Source: Gigantopelta aegis (Eukaryota > Mollusca > Gastropoda > Neomphalida > Peltospiridae). Taken from it: a stretch of DNA of 64,000 nt. Positions within the stretch are counted from its first letter, which is position 1, and each line of letters begins with the position of its first letter. The stretch spans positions 56,120,810-56,184,809 of the forward strand of contig NC_054712.1 of NCBI RefSeq assembly GCF_016097555.1, read 5' to 3'. This document shows, piece after piece, positions 11,088 to 22,536 of the stretch. A program made the position numbers and the translations under genes. A model generated the notes under the pieces. It did no database searches. It saw only the letters and a program-made list of their open reading frames with translations, and had not been told where the DNA came from.

Positions 11088-11864
11088 ATCTTCTGACCTG
11101 TCCACACCATCGCCTACGTGTCTCAACTTCCTCCACGGATGCAGTCTCTGTGTATTTCCCTGCACCAACCTGGCATCCTCGTCCTCTGCCGCTAATAAAG
11201 CTGGTCTGAATAACGGCACTAACTAACGACCGCCGGTAGTAGGGGTGCATAGTAGGTGTTTACAAGTGCCTATTAACAATGCCAGAAGTAACTACTAAAC
11301 ACTCCCCGAAGTGGTCAGACTAAGTCCACAGCTAAAAGCTGATGGGGAATTGCAGGTGTGTGGCACAGATAGTTGGAGAGACAAGGACTGGGATGTGGAA
11401 GTGGACAGCGAAAGAAGTTGAGATGGAATTCAAAAAAGAGAAAGGAATGGGGGCACTGGGATAAAAAAAAATCCCAACAAACAAAAACAACATAGGTCGC
11501 CCACGAAAGTGTTCAATTAATGGCCCTATGCCCGACAACCGCCTCGTGTTGCATTTATACAAGTGGCACCATACCACTTGCACAGTTGTTATCAGTTATT
11601 ACTCCATTATAACAAGTTACTTCAAACCAATGGGTTATTTAAATACTAAAGAGGTCAATCTACGTGTAATCATCAAAGAGCATATGTAGTAATTTGTTGT
11701 ATGAGCAACTATTTGCTAAACTGGACTATATTAAGCTGCTACAGCACGTAATGACACGACAAATGGTGCTGTGTTGCCGAAAGTCAACATTAATGTATCG
11801 CTAAAACAGGCCAAATATGCATACCCAAACACATTTACATAACCAGATACACATACAGGCACGC

Positions 11865-11925
11865 ATCCATCCATCCATCCATCCATCCATTCTTCCTTCC
11901 ATCCATCCATCCATTCATCCGATGC
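11865..11925. repeat. (CATC)n microsatellite
   Basis: Tandem 'catc' units with a few substitutions. Related CATC, CGTC and CAGA/CATA runs resume at 12185-12345 on the far side of a SINE, suggesting the SINE split a longer tetranucleotide tract. Confidence 0.85.
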
Positions 11926-11934
11926 AGGACGTAG

Positions 11935-12183
11935 CCCAGTGGTAAATAGATCGTGTGTCTAGGATCGATCCACGTCGTTGGACCAATTGAACTATTAATT
12001 CTTCGAAGCCAGTTCGCCACGAGTGGTATATCAAAGACCGTGGTATGTGCTATCCAGTCTGTGGGTTGGTGCACAGAAACAGAGGATCCCTTGCTGCTAA
12101 TGGAAAAATGTAGCGGCTTGCCACTGTAAAATTTAATGAATAAATCAACGTGTTCTAGTGGTGTCGTTAAACAAAACAAACTT
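11935..12183 (+). mobile_element. tRNA-derived SINE, family A (diverged)
   Basis: An A-box-like 'cgtagcccagtggtaaa', a B-box-like 'aggatcgatcc', then 'ttcgccacgagtggtatatc' and the tail 'tctagtggtgtcgttaaac'. It is shortened in the middle compared with the copy at 4393-4710. Confidence 0.88.
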
Positions 12184-12184
12184 T

Positions 12185-12345
12185 AAACCATCCATTGATC
12201 CATCCATATGTACCTACGCACCTACTAAAACAACCCATCCACCTACCTGCTTGCATCCATCCATCCGTCCGTCCGTCCGTCCGTCCGTCCATACATACAG
12301 ACAGACAGACATACATACAAGCTATATACATACATGCATACATTA
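12185..12345. repeat. Tetranucleotide tract (CATC, CGTC, CAGA, CATA)
   Basis: A run of short tandem blocks, notably 'gtcc' units at about 12265-12290 and 'cagacagaca' at about 12297-12312. Confidence 0.85.
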
Positions 12346-12529
12346 TACTTATATACTAGATACACGCACACACATTCATGAATCACTGGTTGCAACAGGA
12401 AAGCTCAATAGCTTCACCAAGAGGATCGACCCTTCATTGTAGTCCATTTCAAAAGAACAGATTAAAACCAAGTGAAAATCCCACTCGTTTGGGCAGAGTT
12501 TTAAAATGTCCACATGCCTCTAACTGGTG

Positions 12530-12675
12530 TAACCAGAGTCCCACGACTGGTCTATCAAAGAATTTTGTATGTGCCGTCCTTTCCGTAAGAAAGTGCATAT
12601 AAAAGACCCTTTGCTGCTAATGGAAAAATGAGACAGGTTTCCTCTCAAGACTTCAATAGCCGATGATTAATTAAT
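12530..12675 (+). mobile_element. SINE family A, partial
   Basis: Body words 'cccacgactggtctatcaaag', 'gtgcatataaaagaccctt' and 'caatagccgatgattaat' are present. Head and tail are missing. Confidence 0.8.
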
Positions 12676-12689
12676 TAATTTGATTGCCA

Positions 12690-13098
12690 CCCATCTCCTC
12701 CACTCCAGCTAAAAAAGTTAAACGTGACGCCCGTACCAGACTGGCCGATCGAGGTGGAGTCGGTAGGTTTCTCCGGGGAGGCGGGGGTTTGTTCGACTTT
12801 ATACCCAATACCATTCCCAATGCCCATCTATCTTTGAATATCAGTGGCATTTTGAGAACTGCCCTCTGACACCTCGGGTAGTGTGTACAGTGGCCTAGAA
12901 AAAGATAGCCTGGACCCGGAGTCTAAGTGCAGATGGGTGGGGGGGGGGGGGGGGGGGGGGTCGTTGAAATTTTCCACCATCTCCATGGGTATGAAGTCGA
13001 ACAAACCCCCTCCCCTCCGGAGCAACCTACCGACTGCACCTCGATCGGCCAGTCTGGTACGGGCGTCACGTTTAACTTTTTTAGCTGGACTGTAGTTG
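12690..13098. repeat. Long inverted repeat around a G22 run
   Basis: About 120 bp at 12690-12815 recurs in reverse complement at 12980-13098 with about 90% identity (shared core 'gttaaacgtgacgcccgtac'). The spacer contains an uninterrupted run of 22 G at 12939-12960. In minus or plus sense both arms translate without stops over about 35 codons (core KKVKRDARTRLADRG), but I recognise no protein family, and the frame may be chance in GC-rich sequence. Confidence 0.85.
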
Positions 13099-13556
13099 GG
13101 TGGCAACCACGCAGCACTTGTGTGGTCCCACTCACCCTCTTCTCCATTTTTTATGGTGCGGTCCGCAATGGCGAAATATGACATACGCACAACACTGTTG
13201 TCAATGACAAATTACAACAGTGTTGTCAATGACAATGACAACAGTAGTGAAAATACGACAGAATAAACAATGACAAGGACAAATAATAAGTACAAACTTA
13301 CACACTACATCTAAACTTGCTCGGTAATATAAATTTAACTGAAATTATAATTTATTAATCCAGGATGACGACGAATTTAATTTTATTTCTTCAGAGCATA
13401 AAAAATGTCAGTCATCCGCCTTCTGGAAATTGCGTATGGCTACTATAGATACCATTCAATGGAACTGAAACTTTTACTATTGATATATAACACACTGGTT
13501 TTGTACAATCTTTCATGGTTGGACTTTTTTCATCACACAAGATATTATGACAACAT

Positions 13557-13557
13557 T

Positions 13558-13601
<44 letters not shown>

Positions 13602-13624
13602 AATAATAATAATAATAATAATAA
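13557..13624. repeat. (CA)n(AAT)n compound microsatellite
   Basis: About 20 CA units are followed by nine ATA/AAT units. Confidence 0.95.
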
Positions 13625-13800
13625 AATGAACAAAAACCCCAAAACAAAACCAAAACCACACTGATAAAAACTAAAGAAAATAATTAATAAACAGCAATGA
13701 AAAAGAAAAAAAACTAGCCTGAAAAAAACAAATAAAGAAAGACAAATAATAAAGAGAAACGAACCTTACGTAGACCTAGATATGGTAATTTGATAAATTC

Positions 13801-14000
13801 NNNNNNNNNNNNNNNNNNNNNNNNNNNNNNNNNNNNNNNNNNNNNNNNNNNNNNNNNNNNNNNNNNNNNNNNNNNNNNNNNNNNNNNNNNNNNNNNNNNN
13901 NNNNNNNNNNNNNNNNNNNNNNNNNNNNNNNNNNNNNNNNNNNNNNNNNNNNNNNNNNNNNNNNNNNNNNNNNNNNNNNNNNNNNNNNNNNNNNNNNNNN
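13801..14000. other. Assembly gap (200 N)
   Basis: Exactly 200 unknown bases, which suggests a placeholder of fixed size rather than a measured gap. Confidence 1.
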
Positions 14001-14985
14001 CAAATATTCCTTTTGTTAAACTGTTGCATGACTTTTTACTAAAACCCAGTGTCAACAATATGCTGGGGTGTTGTATACAAATAGCTCCTCTGTTAAGTTA
14101 ACATAACTTGCTATTCCAATTTCACCTATATAAGGTCAAATAAGAGGCTGCCAACTGAAACACTATACATGTATAGATGCTAGCTGTTTCCTGTTGATAC
14201 AAATACACTTACTATAGTTACAGTAAGTGTTACACAACATCTACACGAGTGTACTCTAAAGTAGAGCATTTCAAAAACAAACTGTAAAGTATGGCTTGTA
14301 GTCACCTATATTAAACGACAGCTTTGCCAAGCACTTAAAAGAGAAATACATATGTATATTTTCCCAGGCCGACTATGGTTTAGTTTAGTTTATATGTTAT
14401 CTATTGCAGATAACAGTTTGCTCAATATCGTGTCATGATTCGCTAGGCCAGTTTAAGAGATCGCTACGCAAGTTTACAACATCATAAATCAATTTGCAAC
14501 CCACTAGAAATATGGCCAATTAAGATTTTGAAAGCAAAATGTTCCCTGCATTGCATAACAAAGGAAATAAGTGTCAGATATACCTGTATGTACATGTATT
14601 TCTTATCTGTGATCCGTTGTGTAAACTGCCTTTAGTGACTTAGGAATATTTGTTTAAACACAACACATACATGTATTGACACAGCCAGGGTTTTATACTG
14701 GGGGAAACACTCACATTAGGAGATGAGTCACACAGTTTATGAGTCATGTTTTGGTGTGACAGGTAAATATAAAAGGTGGTGGGAGAAAATAAAGAGAATA
14801 CAACACAGCACATACCGGTCCCAGCAACTCTGAAACTGAGAGGGTCAGAACATGGATATATAGTCACTGCCTCCTTCCCCCAAGTTAAACAGCAAATTAA
14901 TAACATCATCAGTCAATAATTACAGTTAACAGAAGCAATTCTGATATGTTAAGGGAATATGCAAGTATTACAGTATATTTGTGAT
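14001..14985. other. Stretch without a recognisable gene
   Basis: An 89-codon minus frame at 14640-14909 shows no motif that I recognise. A donor-like 'gtatgt' and an acceptor-like 'tttcag' lie 14 bases apart inside it, too short an exon to support. I make no gene call. Confidence 0.5.
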
Positions 14986-14989
14986 AATA

Positions 14990-15345
14990 TTTAATAAATT
15001 CAAGATAAAAGTGAATTATTTAAAGTAAAATCTTGATTATATCATATTAAATGATTGATAATGTTGAATACATTCAAAATAATAGTGAATTACCGAGTAC
15101 TAAATACATGCATATAAAAGTCAATTCTAGATTACTACATATTAAAGTAAATTCCTGATCATATCAGAGTAAATTCTTGATAATACAATATATGTAAATT
15201 CTTGATATTATAAGAGTAAATATTCTTGATATTATCAGGGTAAATTCTTGGTAATATTAAAATAAACTTTGAATAATATAAAAGCATATTTTTGCTAATA
15301 TCAAGTAGACTTCTGATATGAGTAAACTTGTGATTACCAATATAA
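14990..15345. repeat. Degenerate ~20-bp repeat
   Basis: The words 'gtaaattcttgataatat' and variants recur about fifteen times with irregular spacing. This looks like an old decayed minisatellite. Confidence 0.65.
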
Positions 15346-15718
15346 AAATAAAGTATTCGTTACTGACACTTCAATAACTATATCAAAGAACATTCGTTAT
15401 TATTCAGCATTACTTAAGCCACATGACTTATATTATCTCAAACAGATTGAGCTGTACTGTACGATGAATCAAACATTACCCAGTACACCCACACACACAA
15501 TCTAAAGTGAAATATTATTCAGTTAATGTGCCAGTGAACAGTCTATTTGAAAATCTCTGTCTGTGTATTCGAAACTCTGCTCCTAAATTTTTCGAAGCAG
15601 CAAGCAGGTCTTCTAGATTATGGTAGCCCCACTCCCATGGCTAGTGATATTCAATGTTGGGCTAGTAAATAACCTGACGGCTAGTGACATTTTCTGGTCA
15701 AATGTTGCAGTTAAGTCT

Positions 15719-16528
15719 ATTTTTTAAATATGAATATCTTGCCCCCACCCCATCCCTCCAATGTTAGTATTTTTTAAATATGAATATCTTGCCCCCACCC
15801 CATCCCTCCAATGTTAGTATTTTTTAAATATGAATATCTTGCCCCCACCCCATCCCTCCAATGTTAGTATTTTTTAAATATGAATATCTTGCCCCCACCC
15901 CATCCCTCCAATGTTAGTATTTTTTAAATATGAATATCTTGCCCCCACCCCATCCCTCCAATGTTAGTATTTTTTAAATATGAATATCTTGCCCCCACCC
16001 CATCCCTCCAATGTTAGTATTTTTTAAATATGAATATCTTGCCCCCACCCCATCCCTCCAATGTTAGTATTTTTTAAATATGAATATCTTGCCCCCACCC
16101 CATCCCTCCAATGTTAGTATTTTTTAAATATGAATATCTTGCCCCCACCCCATCCCTCCAATGTTAGTATTTTTTAAATATGAATATCTTGCCCCCACCC
16201 CATCCCTCCAATGTTAGTATTTTTTAAATATGAATATCTTGCCCCCACCCCATCCCTCCAATGTTAGTATTTTTTAAATATGAATATCTTGCCCCCACCC
16301 CATCCCTCCAATGTTAGTATTTTTTAAATATGAATATCTTGCCCCCACCCCATCCCTCCAATGTTAGTATTTTTTAAATATGAATATCTTGCCCCCACCC
16401 CATCCCTCCAATGTTAATATTTTTTAAATATGAATATCTTGCCCCCACCCCATCCCTCCAATGTTAGTATTTTTTAAATATGAATATCTTGCCCCCACCC
16501 CATCCCTCCAATGTTAGTATTTTTTAAA
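15719..16528. repeat. 50-bp minisatellite, about 16 near-identical copies
   Basis: The unit contains 'tttttaaatatgaatatctt' and 'gcccccaccccatccctcc'. Copies are virtually identical; the only change I saw is 'atgttaatat' in the copy near 16415. Such homogeneity implies very recent expansion or strong conversion. Each unit has a C-rich strand (and so a G-rich partner). Confidence 0.97.
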
Positions 16529-16539
16529 CGTCTACCTCC

Positions 16540-17790
16540 CTCTTTAGGTGACATATCCGATTATTACCATTATTTAGTAAAATTGTATTAACTTAAAGTA
16601 AAGTAGGGCCAGTGAATTTTTTATGATACCCAGTAAATTTTAAAAAATCACAGATCCCATGGCTTGTGAATTTTATAAAAATTGTAGAAGCCCTGGGCAA
16701 GATTTCTCAACCATTTCCAAACAAAGTTTCAAATACATAGTGTAACTAACTGATTATCTGGATATGAAAAATACACAGAATTTAAAGACCTGTATGAAAG
16801 GACTTGGAACACCCACAATATGTCCATTTTGAGTACATAAGGATTTTGTGATGGGTTATTGGGTTGTTATAAACATTGAAGGCATACAAAGTTTGTTTGT
16901 TTTGTTTAACAAAACCACTAGAGCACATTGATTAATTAATCACTTAGTATTGGATGTCAATTGAATTATACAATATACAATATTATAGTCAATGTATAAT
17001 TATTCTGGGTTATTGCAAAACTATTAAATATTCCATTAAATTAAACATTATTCATCAGTCTCTACATCCATTAAACACTATTTGTCTGTTATTACAATGA
17101 AGCACTCATAACATTTTATTTTTGTATACTCATAAACATATATGTAACACTATATCAGCAAAAATAAGAAAATAAATAGCATATATTAAAGTATATTTTT
17201 ACAAAAAGTTATAAATACATAGTAAATTAAGTCGAATACTGGTATATAAAAAGTTACATACTTCAATTTTCCATTTTACTAAAATTTTAACCTCTAAAAA
17301 GAAATAAAAAATTAATATCCTAGTTTTGTTTACCAAGTAACAAAGATTAATTTTTTTTACAGACAATGTTTTGACATACCTACCTTTGTGTAAATCCAAG
17401 TAACAAAATTAATTTTGGTTAAAGCTTTTGAAAACAATGAAATTGTTATGGCCGTATATAAGCAGTAATTAACTTGAACCATTCACAAATTGCCAACAAT
17501 TTCATATACATGTACATCTAAGAATAATTTGTGTGCTCAGTGCTCACCCTGTGCATTAATTGCCAAATTAACCAATTGCTGATTTTTTTTATATAAAGTG
17601 GCTACAACATTTTTTTTGGCTTATAAAATATTCCTTACATTAATCACATTTTAATAATTTTCAAAGAAATACTCTACATACCTGAAAATGGGCTAACCTA
17701 TGATTTGTTCCAGTGTGATCCGTGCATGCTATAGTACAGATTACACTTCTCAACGTTTCCTAGGGAAATTTCCAAAAAAATATCAAGTAA
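16540..17790. other. AT-rich stretch without a recognisable gene
   Basis: A SINE tail fragment ('ttgttttgtttaacaaaacc', 'actagagcacattgatt') lies at about 16895-16965 in minus orientation. The rest is AT-rich and has no exon-like frame. Confidence 0.6.
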
Positions 17791-18096
17791 AAAGCTTGTT
17801 TTGTTTAACGACACCACTAGAGCACAATGATTTATTAATTATCGGCTAATTGGATGTCAAATATTTGGTAATTTTGATAGTCTTAGAGAGGGAACTAGCT
17901 ATATTTTTGCATTAGTAGCAAGGGATGTTTTATATGAACCATCCCACAGGCAGGATAGCACATACCACAGCCTTTGATAAATCACTTTTAGTGAACTGGC
18001 TGGAACGAGAAGTAGTCCAATGGGCCCACCAACAGGGATCGATCCCAAACCGATCGTGCATCAAGAAAGCGCTTTACCACTGGGCTATGTATGCCA
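17791..18096 (-). mobile_element. tRNA-derived SINE, family A
   Basis: Reverse orientation: it starts with the tail 'ttgtttaacgacaccactag' and ends with the head complement 'gctttaccactgggctatg'. The inner words 'gggatcgatccc' (B-box) and 'atcccacaggcaggatagc' are intact. Its head abuts the 78-bp tandem array. Confidence 0.92.
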
Positions 18097-18103
18097 AGTA
18101 AAG

Positions 18104-18652
18104 CAACTGAATTCATTGTGTTTGATGGATGACATATAGATCTAACAGTAGTCATTCATTACCATGGTGATGCATGGAAAACAACTGAATTCATTGTGTT
18201 TGATGGATGACATATAGATCTAACAGTAGTCATTCATTACCATGGTGATGCATGGAAAACAACTGAATTCATTGTGTTTGATGGATGACATATAGATCTA
18301 ACAGTAGTCATTCATGACCATGGTGATGCATGGAAAACAACTGAATTCATTGTGTTTGATGGATGACATATAGATCTAACAGTAGTCATTCATTACCATG
18401 GTGATGCATGGAAAACAACTGAATTCATTGTGTTTGATGGATGACATATAGATCTAACAGTAGTCATTCATTACCATGGTGATGCATGGAAAACAACTGA
18501 ATTCATTGTGTTTGATGGATGACATATATATCTAACAGTAGTCATTCATTACCATGGTGATGCATGGAAAACAACTGAATTCATTGTGTTTGATGGATGT
18601 CATATAGATCTAACAGTAGTCATTCATTACCATGGTGATGCATGGAAAACCA
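18104..18652. repeat. 78-bp minisatellite, seven copies
   Basis: Each unit carries 'aactgaattcattgtgtttg', 'atggatgacatatagatct' and 'accatggtgatgcatgg'. Copies differ at only a few positions (for example 'tatatatatct' near 18530 and 'gatgtcatat' near 18597). Confidence 0.97.
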
Positions 18653-18874
18653 AAACCTCATTGTTTCATTGATCAAGTATGTTTATCATGACATTTATTA
18701 GGGATATCCCTTGCAAAAGTTGAGTAGAATGTTTTGTGCAATATTGCCAATACAATATACAGACAGTATTGCAAATAACAGTATGTATAATAATGCTCAT
18801 AATATATATATTCGGTATTGTACTTATTATATTCCATATTCTTAATAATATATTATATTATACAATATTGATAT

Positions 18875-19080
18875 TTATATTCTGTTCAGTACTATAAATG
18901 ATACATTTTATAAGGTACTGTTAATAATATATTCTGTATAATACTGTTAATAATATATTCTGTACAGTACTGTTAATAATATATTCTATACAGACGACTA
19001 GTGATATATATATGTATATTCTGTACAGTACTGTTAATAATATATTCTATACAGACGACTAGTGATATATATATGTATAA
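18875..19080. repeat. Nested AT-rich duplications
   Basis: A 27-bp word 'gtactgttaataatatattc' (variants) occurs about five times. A longer block including 'acagacgactagtgatatat' is duplicated (about 18987 and 19049). Confidence 0.8.
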
Positions 19081-19439
19081 TCAGTTGTTTTTTAACCTCT
19101 ATTCATAATTCCTAAATAATTAAATTAATTACATTGAAGAAAAAAATTGAGCACATTTAATACATGATGGGTTAAAACCAAACGTCAATAAATTCTGATA
19201 CAAGTGTGAAATGTTAGTTTTTTTCAATAATAGTGGAATTTGTCGTGTTATTTCTGTGCTCAATATATAATAAAGTCCCATTCACAAAAATGAGTATACA
19301 TGTATACCCTGCAGTTAAAGAGTCTAAAGACTTCACTTAAAGGCTCGAGTCTCGTCTTGAAACATTTCATTTCAGTCCCTTGTAGCTTAATTAAAAACAT
19401 TTCTAATCCCAAATGTTTAATAAGTTTTATACAGTTGAA

Positions 19440-20290
19440 ACAGCCTTTATTGGAAATGAAAACGTACAATGTTATCGGACTACAATTTGTAAAACAGCTT
19501 TTATTGGAAATGAAAACGTACAATGTTATCGGACTACAATTTGTAAAACAGCCGTTATTGGAAGTGAAAACGTACAATGTTATCGGACTACAATTTGTAA
19601 AACAGCTTGTAAAACAGCTTTTATTGGAAGTGAAAACGTACAATGTTATCGGACTACAATTTGTAAAACAGCCTTTATTGGAAGTGAAAACGTACAATGT
19701 TATCGGACTACAATTTGTAAAACAGCCGTTATTGGAAGTGAAAACGTACAATGTTATCGGACTACAATTTGTAAAACAGCCGTTATTGGAAGTGTAAATG
19801 TTATCGTACAATGTTAGCCGTTATTGGACTTATCGGACTACAATTTGTAAAACAGCCGTTATTGGAAGTGAAAAATGTTATCGGACTACGTACAATGTTA
19901 AGTCGTACAATGTTATCGGACTACAATTTGTAAAACAGCCTTTATTGGAAGTGAAAACGTACAATGTTATCTGACTACAATTTGTAAAACAGCCTTTATT
20001 GGAAGTGTAAAACAGCCGTTATTGGAAGTGAAAACGTACAATGTTATCGGACTACAATTTGTAAAACAGCCTTTATTGGAAGTGAAAACGTACAATGTTA
20101 TCGGACTACAATTTGTAAAACAGCCGTTATTGGAAGTGAAAACGTACAATGTTATCGGACTACAATTTGTAAAACAGCCGTTATTGGAAGTGAAAACGTA
20201 CAATGTTATCGGACTACAATTTGTAAAACAGCCTTTATTGGAAATGAAAACGTACAATGTTATCGGACTACAATTTGTAAAACAGTTTTT
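19440..20290. repeat. 54-bp minisatellite, about 14 copies with rearrangements
   Basis: The unit carries 'gaagtgaaaacgtacaatg' and 'ttatcggactacaatttg'. Because 54 is a multiple of three and no stop falls in several frames, long open frames arise on both strands (18-residue periodicity). The copies near 19790-19920 are scrambled and partial. There is no splice, start or composition evidence for a protein. The array ends almost exactly at a TTAA-type MITE. Confidence 0.95.
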
Positions 20291-20310
20291 ATTATATAGT
20301 TAACCTTTAT

Positions 20311-20631
20311 AGGCACACACCCTAGTTTTAACCCATGAAAAATGGACACCAAGTTTAGTTAATTTACAAACCTGTAACTCATTTAGATGAAGTTACAACA
20401 GAATGAAAGAAGAGACTGTAAACCACTACTTCTCAGACGCACGCACGCTTTTAAAAATATGAAAAATGCAATTTTTGGTACTGCAAACCCCAGGATGACC
20501 TGTTACACTTCGGTTCTACGGAAATGAATAAACGAAAGAATAAAATGTAAGTAATGTTTGATTTCAGTGATCATACACAGCTCTAATAGTGAAAAATATG
20601 TTGTAGTGTTTAAAAACTAGGGTCTGTCCCT
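20311..20631. mobile_element. TTAA-type MITE, copy 2 (inverted relative to copy 1)
   Basis: The right end 'ctagggtctgtccct' is followed by TTAA (20632-20635). The left end is decayed ('aggcacacaccctag', preceded by TTAT). Internal words 'ttaacccatgaaaa', 'acaaacctgtaa' and 'ttctcagacgcac' match copy 1 (9891-10261) in reverse complement. Confidence 0.88.
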
Positions 20632-20737
20632 TTAACAAAGAGCCCTAAGTAACTTTGAAAAACAAACTATTGGATGCTAGTTGACTTCGGCGTTGAGTCG
20701 TGTACTGCATCTTCAACATAATAAAAAAGAAATTAAG

Positions 20738-20834
20738 CCATGGAGCTAAATTAGGCTCTAGATATGGAGCTAAATTAGGCTCCAGATATGGAGCTAAATT
20801 AGGATCCAGATATGGAGCTAAATTAGGCTCTATT
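20738..20834. repeat. 24-bp repeat, four copies
   Basis: The unit 'atggagctaaattaggctc' plus 'cagat' repeats with single-base changes. Confidence 0.9.
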
Positions 20835-21056
20835 TAACCACAAAGCTATTACACACAAAAAATAACAATACTTAATAAAGAATTATTTAGATTAAAGCAA
20901 AACATGTACAATACAAGGTGTGGTTTTTTTGGTAGTATATAGAATTACATATTAAATTTCTTTTATACACTCTTTGAATCACAGCAGAAATGTTTTTGCA
21001 CAATTTTTCAACATTTTGACTATTATAAACTGTTAACTGAGCAAACGTATCATCAG

Positions 21057-21390
21057 CCCCTGTGATATATCCGCTCTGACATATCCACTGTGACATATCC
21101 ACTGTGACACATCCACTGTGATATATCCACTGTAACATATCCACTGTGATATATCCACTGTAACACATCCACTGTAACACATCCACTGTGACATATCCAC
21201 TGTGACACATCCACTGTAACACATCCACTGTAACATCCTCTGTAACACATCCACTGTGATATATCCACTGTAACACATCCACTGTGACACATCCACTGTG
21301 ACACATCCACTGTAACATATCCACTGTGACACATCCACTGTGATATATCCAATGTAACATATCCACTGCGATATATCCACTGGGTATCTT
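21057..21390. repeat. 14-bp minisatellite (~24 copies)
   Basis: Tandem variants of 'actgtgacatatcc'. Three minus-strand frames stay open through it because the unit lacks stops; they encode only repeats of the SGYVTVDV type and are not genes. The region 21430-22165 beyond holds two or three diverged copies of a 'gagaccagtgtttgatatatttatgaaatt'-like word (about 22040-22160) and no exon. Confidence 0.93.
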
Positions 21391-22169
21391 CCATGTCCAC
21401 AGGTTATTTTTCACAAGAAACATTTTAAAGTTCACACTTGATTACACTGTTTCTGTGGAGCACATGGTTTTGAAATCTAGCTTCAGACAGTCTCCAACCT
21501 TGAAACACAGTGATCTCCCTAAAACCAGTACACTTCATCTGTGCTGGCTAGTATTCTCAACAAAATGAAATTATGTAAGGGACGGGGCTCTAGATGTGGC
21601 GAACAAAGTTTCTAGGGGGAGTTTGAGACATTCTCCCCCACAAAATACATTAAACAAAGCGAAATCTGCTTTGCTAAAAAATAACCCAACCTATCCTTGC
21701 ACAAGCACCGTATAATATCACATCATTTTCGATTAAATACATACATGTAGTTCTTGCTAGTCACTATGCTCACTGGACACAGCTTGCCTGGCTCTGTATC
21801 AATAAGTCCACAACTGCTTGGAACCACAATTTCATATATACATGTATATATGAAATTAAGTTTTGAGACTTATATGGTTTATTTATATCAGTTTATAAAA
21901 TAAATTTATGAGACTTCGATTTGGCATATTAAATGATGTTCAATTTGTGATACAATGTATTAGTACTTAGGGGAGGGTTTTTTTCAAATTCAATCTATGA
22001 TACCATGCAGTGTCTGATGTATATACAAAAATCTGCTACAAGAGACCAGTGTTTGACATATTTATGAAATTGCATCAGTCCATCGATGTCAATGAGACCA
22101 CTGTTTGATATATTTATGAAATTCAGTCCATGAGACTAGTGTCTGATATATAATATTGCTACAAAATGG

Positions 22170-22406
22170 CTACGTGCCAGAAGAATCAGGACTAAAAAAT
22201 ATGTTTTCTTTTTGAAAACTGGGGCTTTGTGGAGTCCCACAACCGGAAGAAATAGTCTGGTCTACAGACACACTTCTACGCACAACCGGCGAAATACGTT
22301 TTTTGTCGACAAGCACCGACTCGTGACTTTGAGCAAGAATGTTCAAGGCAACATCGTAATTTGGAGGCGGGGTCATCGGAGGCTCTTCCGACGATGATAT
22401 TCTTGT
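22170..22406 (-). CDS. Receptor exon 4 of 4: second PPxY and C-terminus
   Basis: Acceptor 'tattttcag' starts phase 0, and the exon ends with TAG at 22170-22172 (79 codons with the stop). It encodes SSSEEPPMTPPPNYDVAL, then a Ser/Arg-rich stretch (VVRRSVSVDQ) that could be a kinase target, and a Ser/Pro-rich end. Confidence 0.88.
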   Translation of the reverse strand, partial: TRISSSEEPPMTPPPNYDVALNILAQSHESVLVDKKRISPVVRRSVSVDQTISSGCGTPQSPSFQKENIFFSPDSSGT

Positions 22407-22504
22407 CTGAAAATACAAAGAATTGGCTCAGTAAGCAGTTAGCTCCCTTGGTGAAGAGTATAAAATTAGCTGCCCTTGTGCAGTATACAGTTAGCTCCCT
22501 TGGC

Positions 22505-22536
<32 letters not shown>

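Noticed and set aside
13714..14101. Frames through 13714-14101
   Set aside because: They run through 200 unknown bases and contain no evidence.
14640..14909. 89-codon minus frame as a secreted or membrane gene
   Set aside because: The hydrophobic start is not followed by any recognisable domain, and splice-like signals inside it are inconsistent.
19260..20303. Long open frames on both strands (up to 183 codons)
   Set aside because: They are the 54-bp minisatellite read in stop-free frames, with no splice or start evidence and equal openness on both strands.
20887..21435. Three overlapping minus-strand frames of 115-182 codons
   Set aside because: They are caused by the 14-bp repeat, which lacks stops in any frame.
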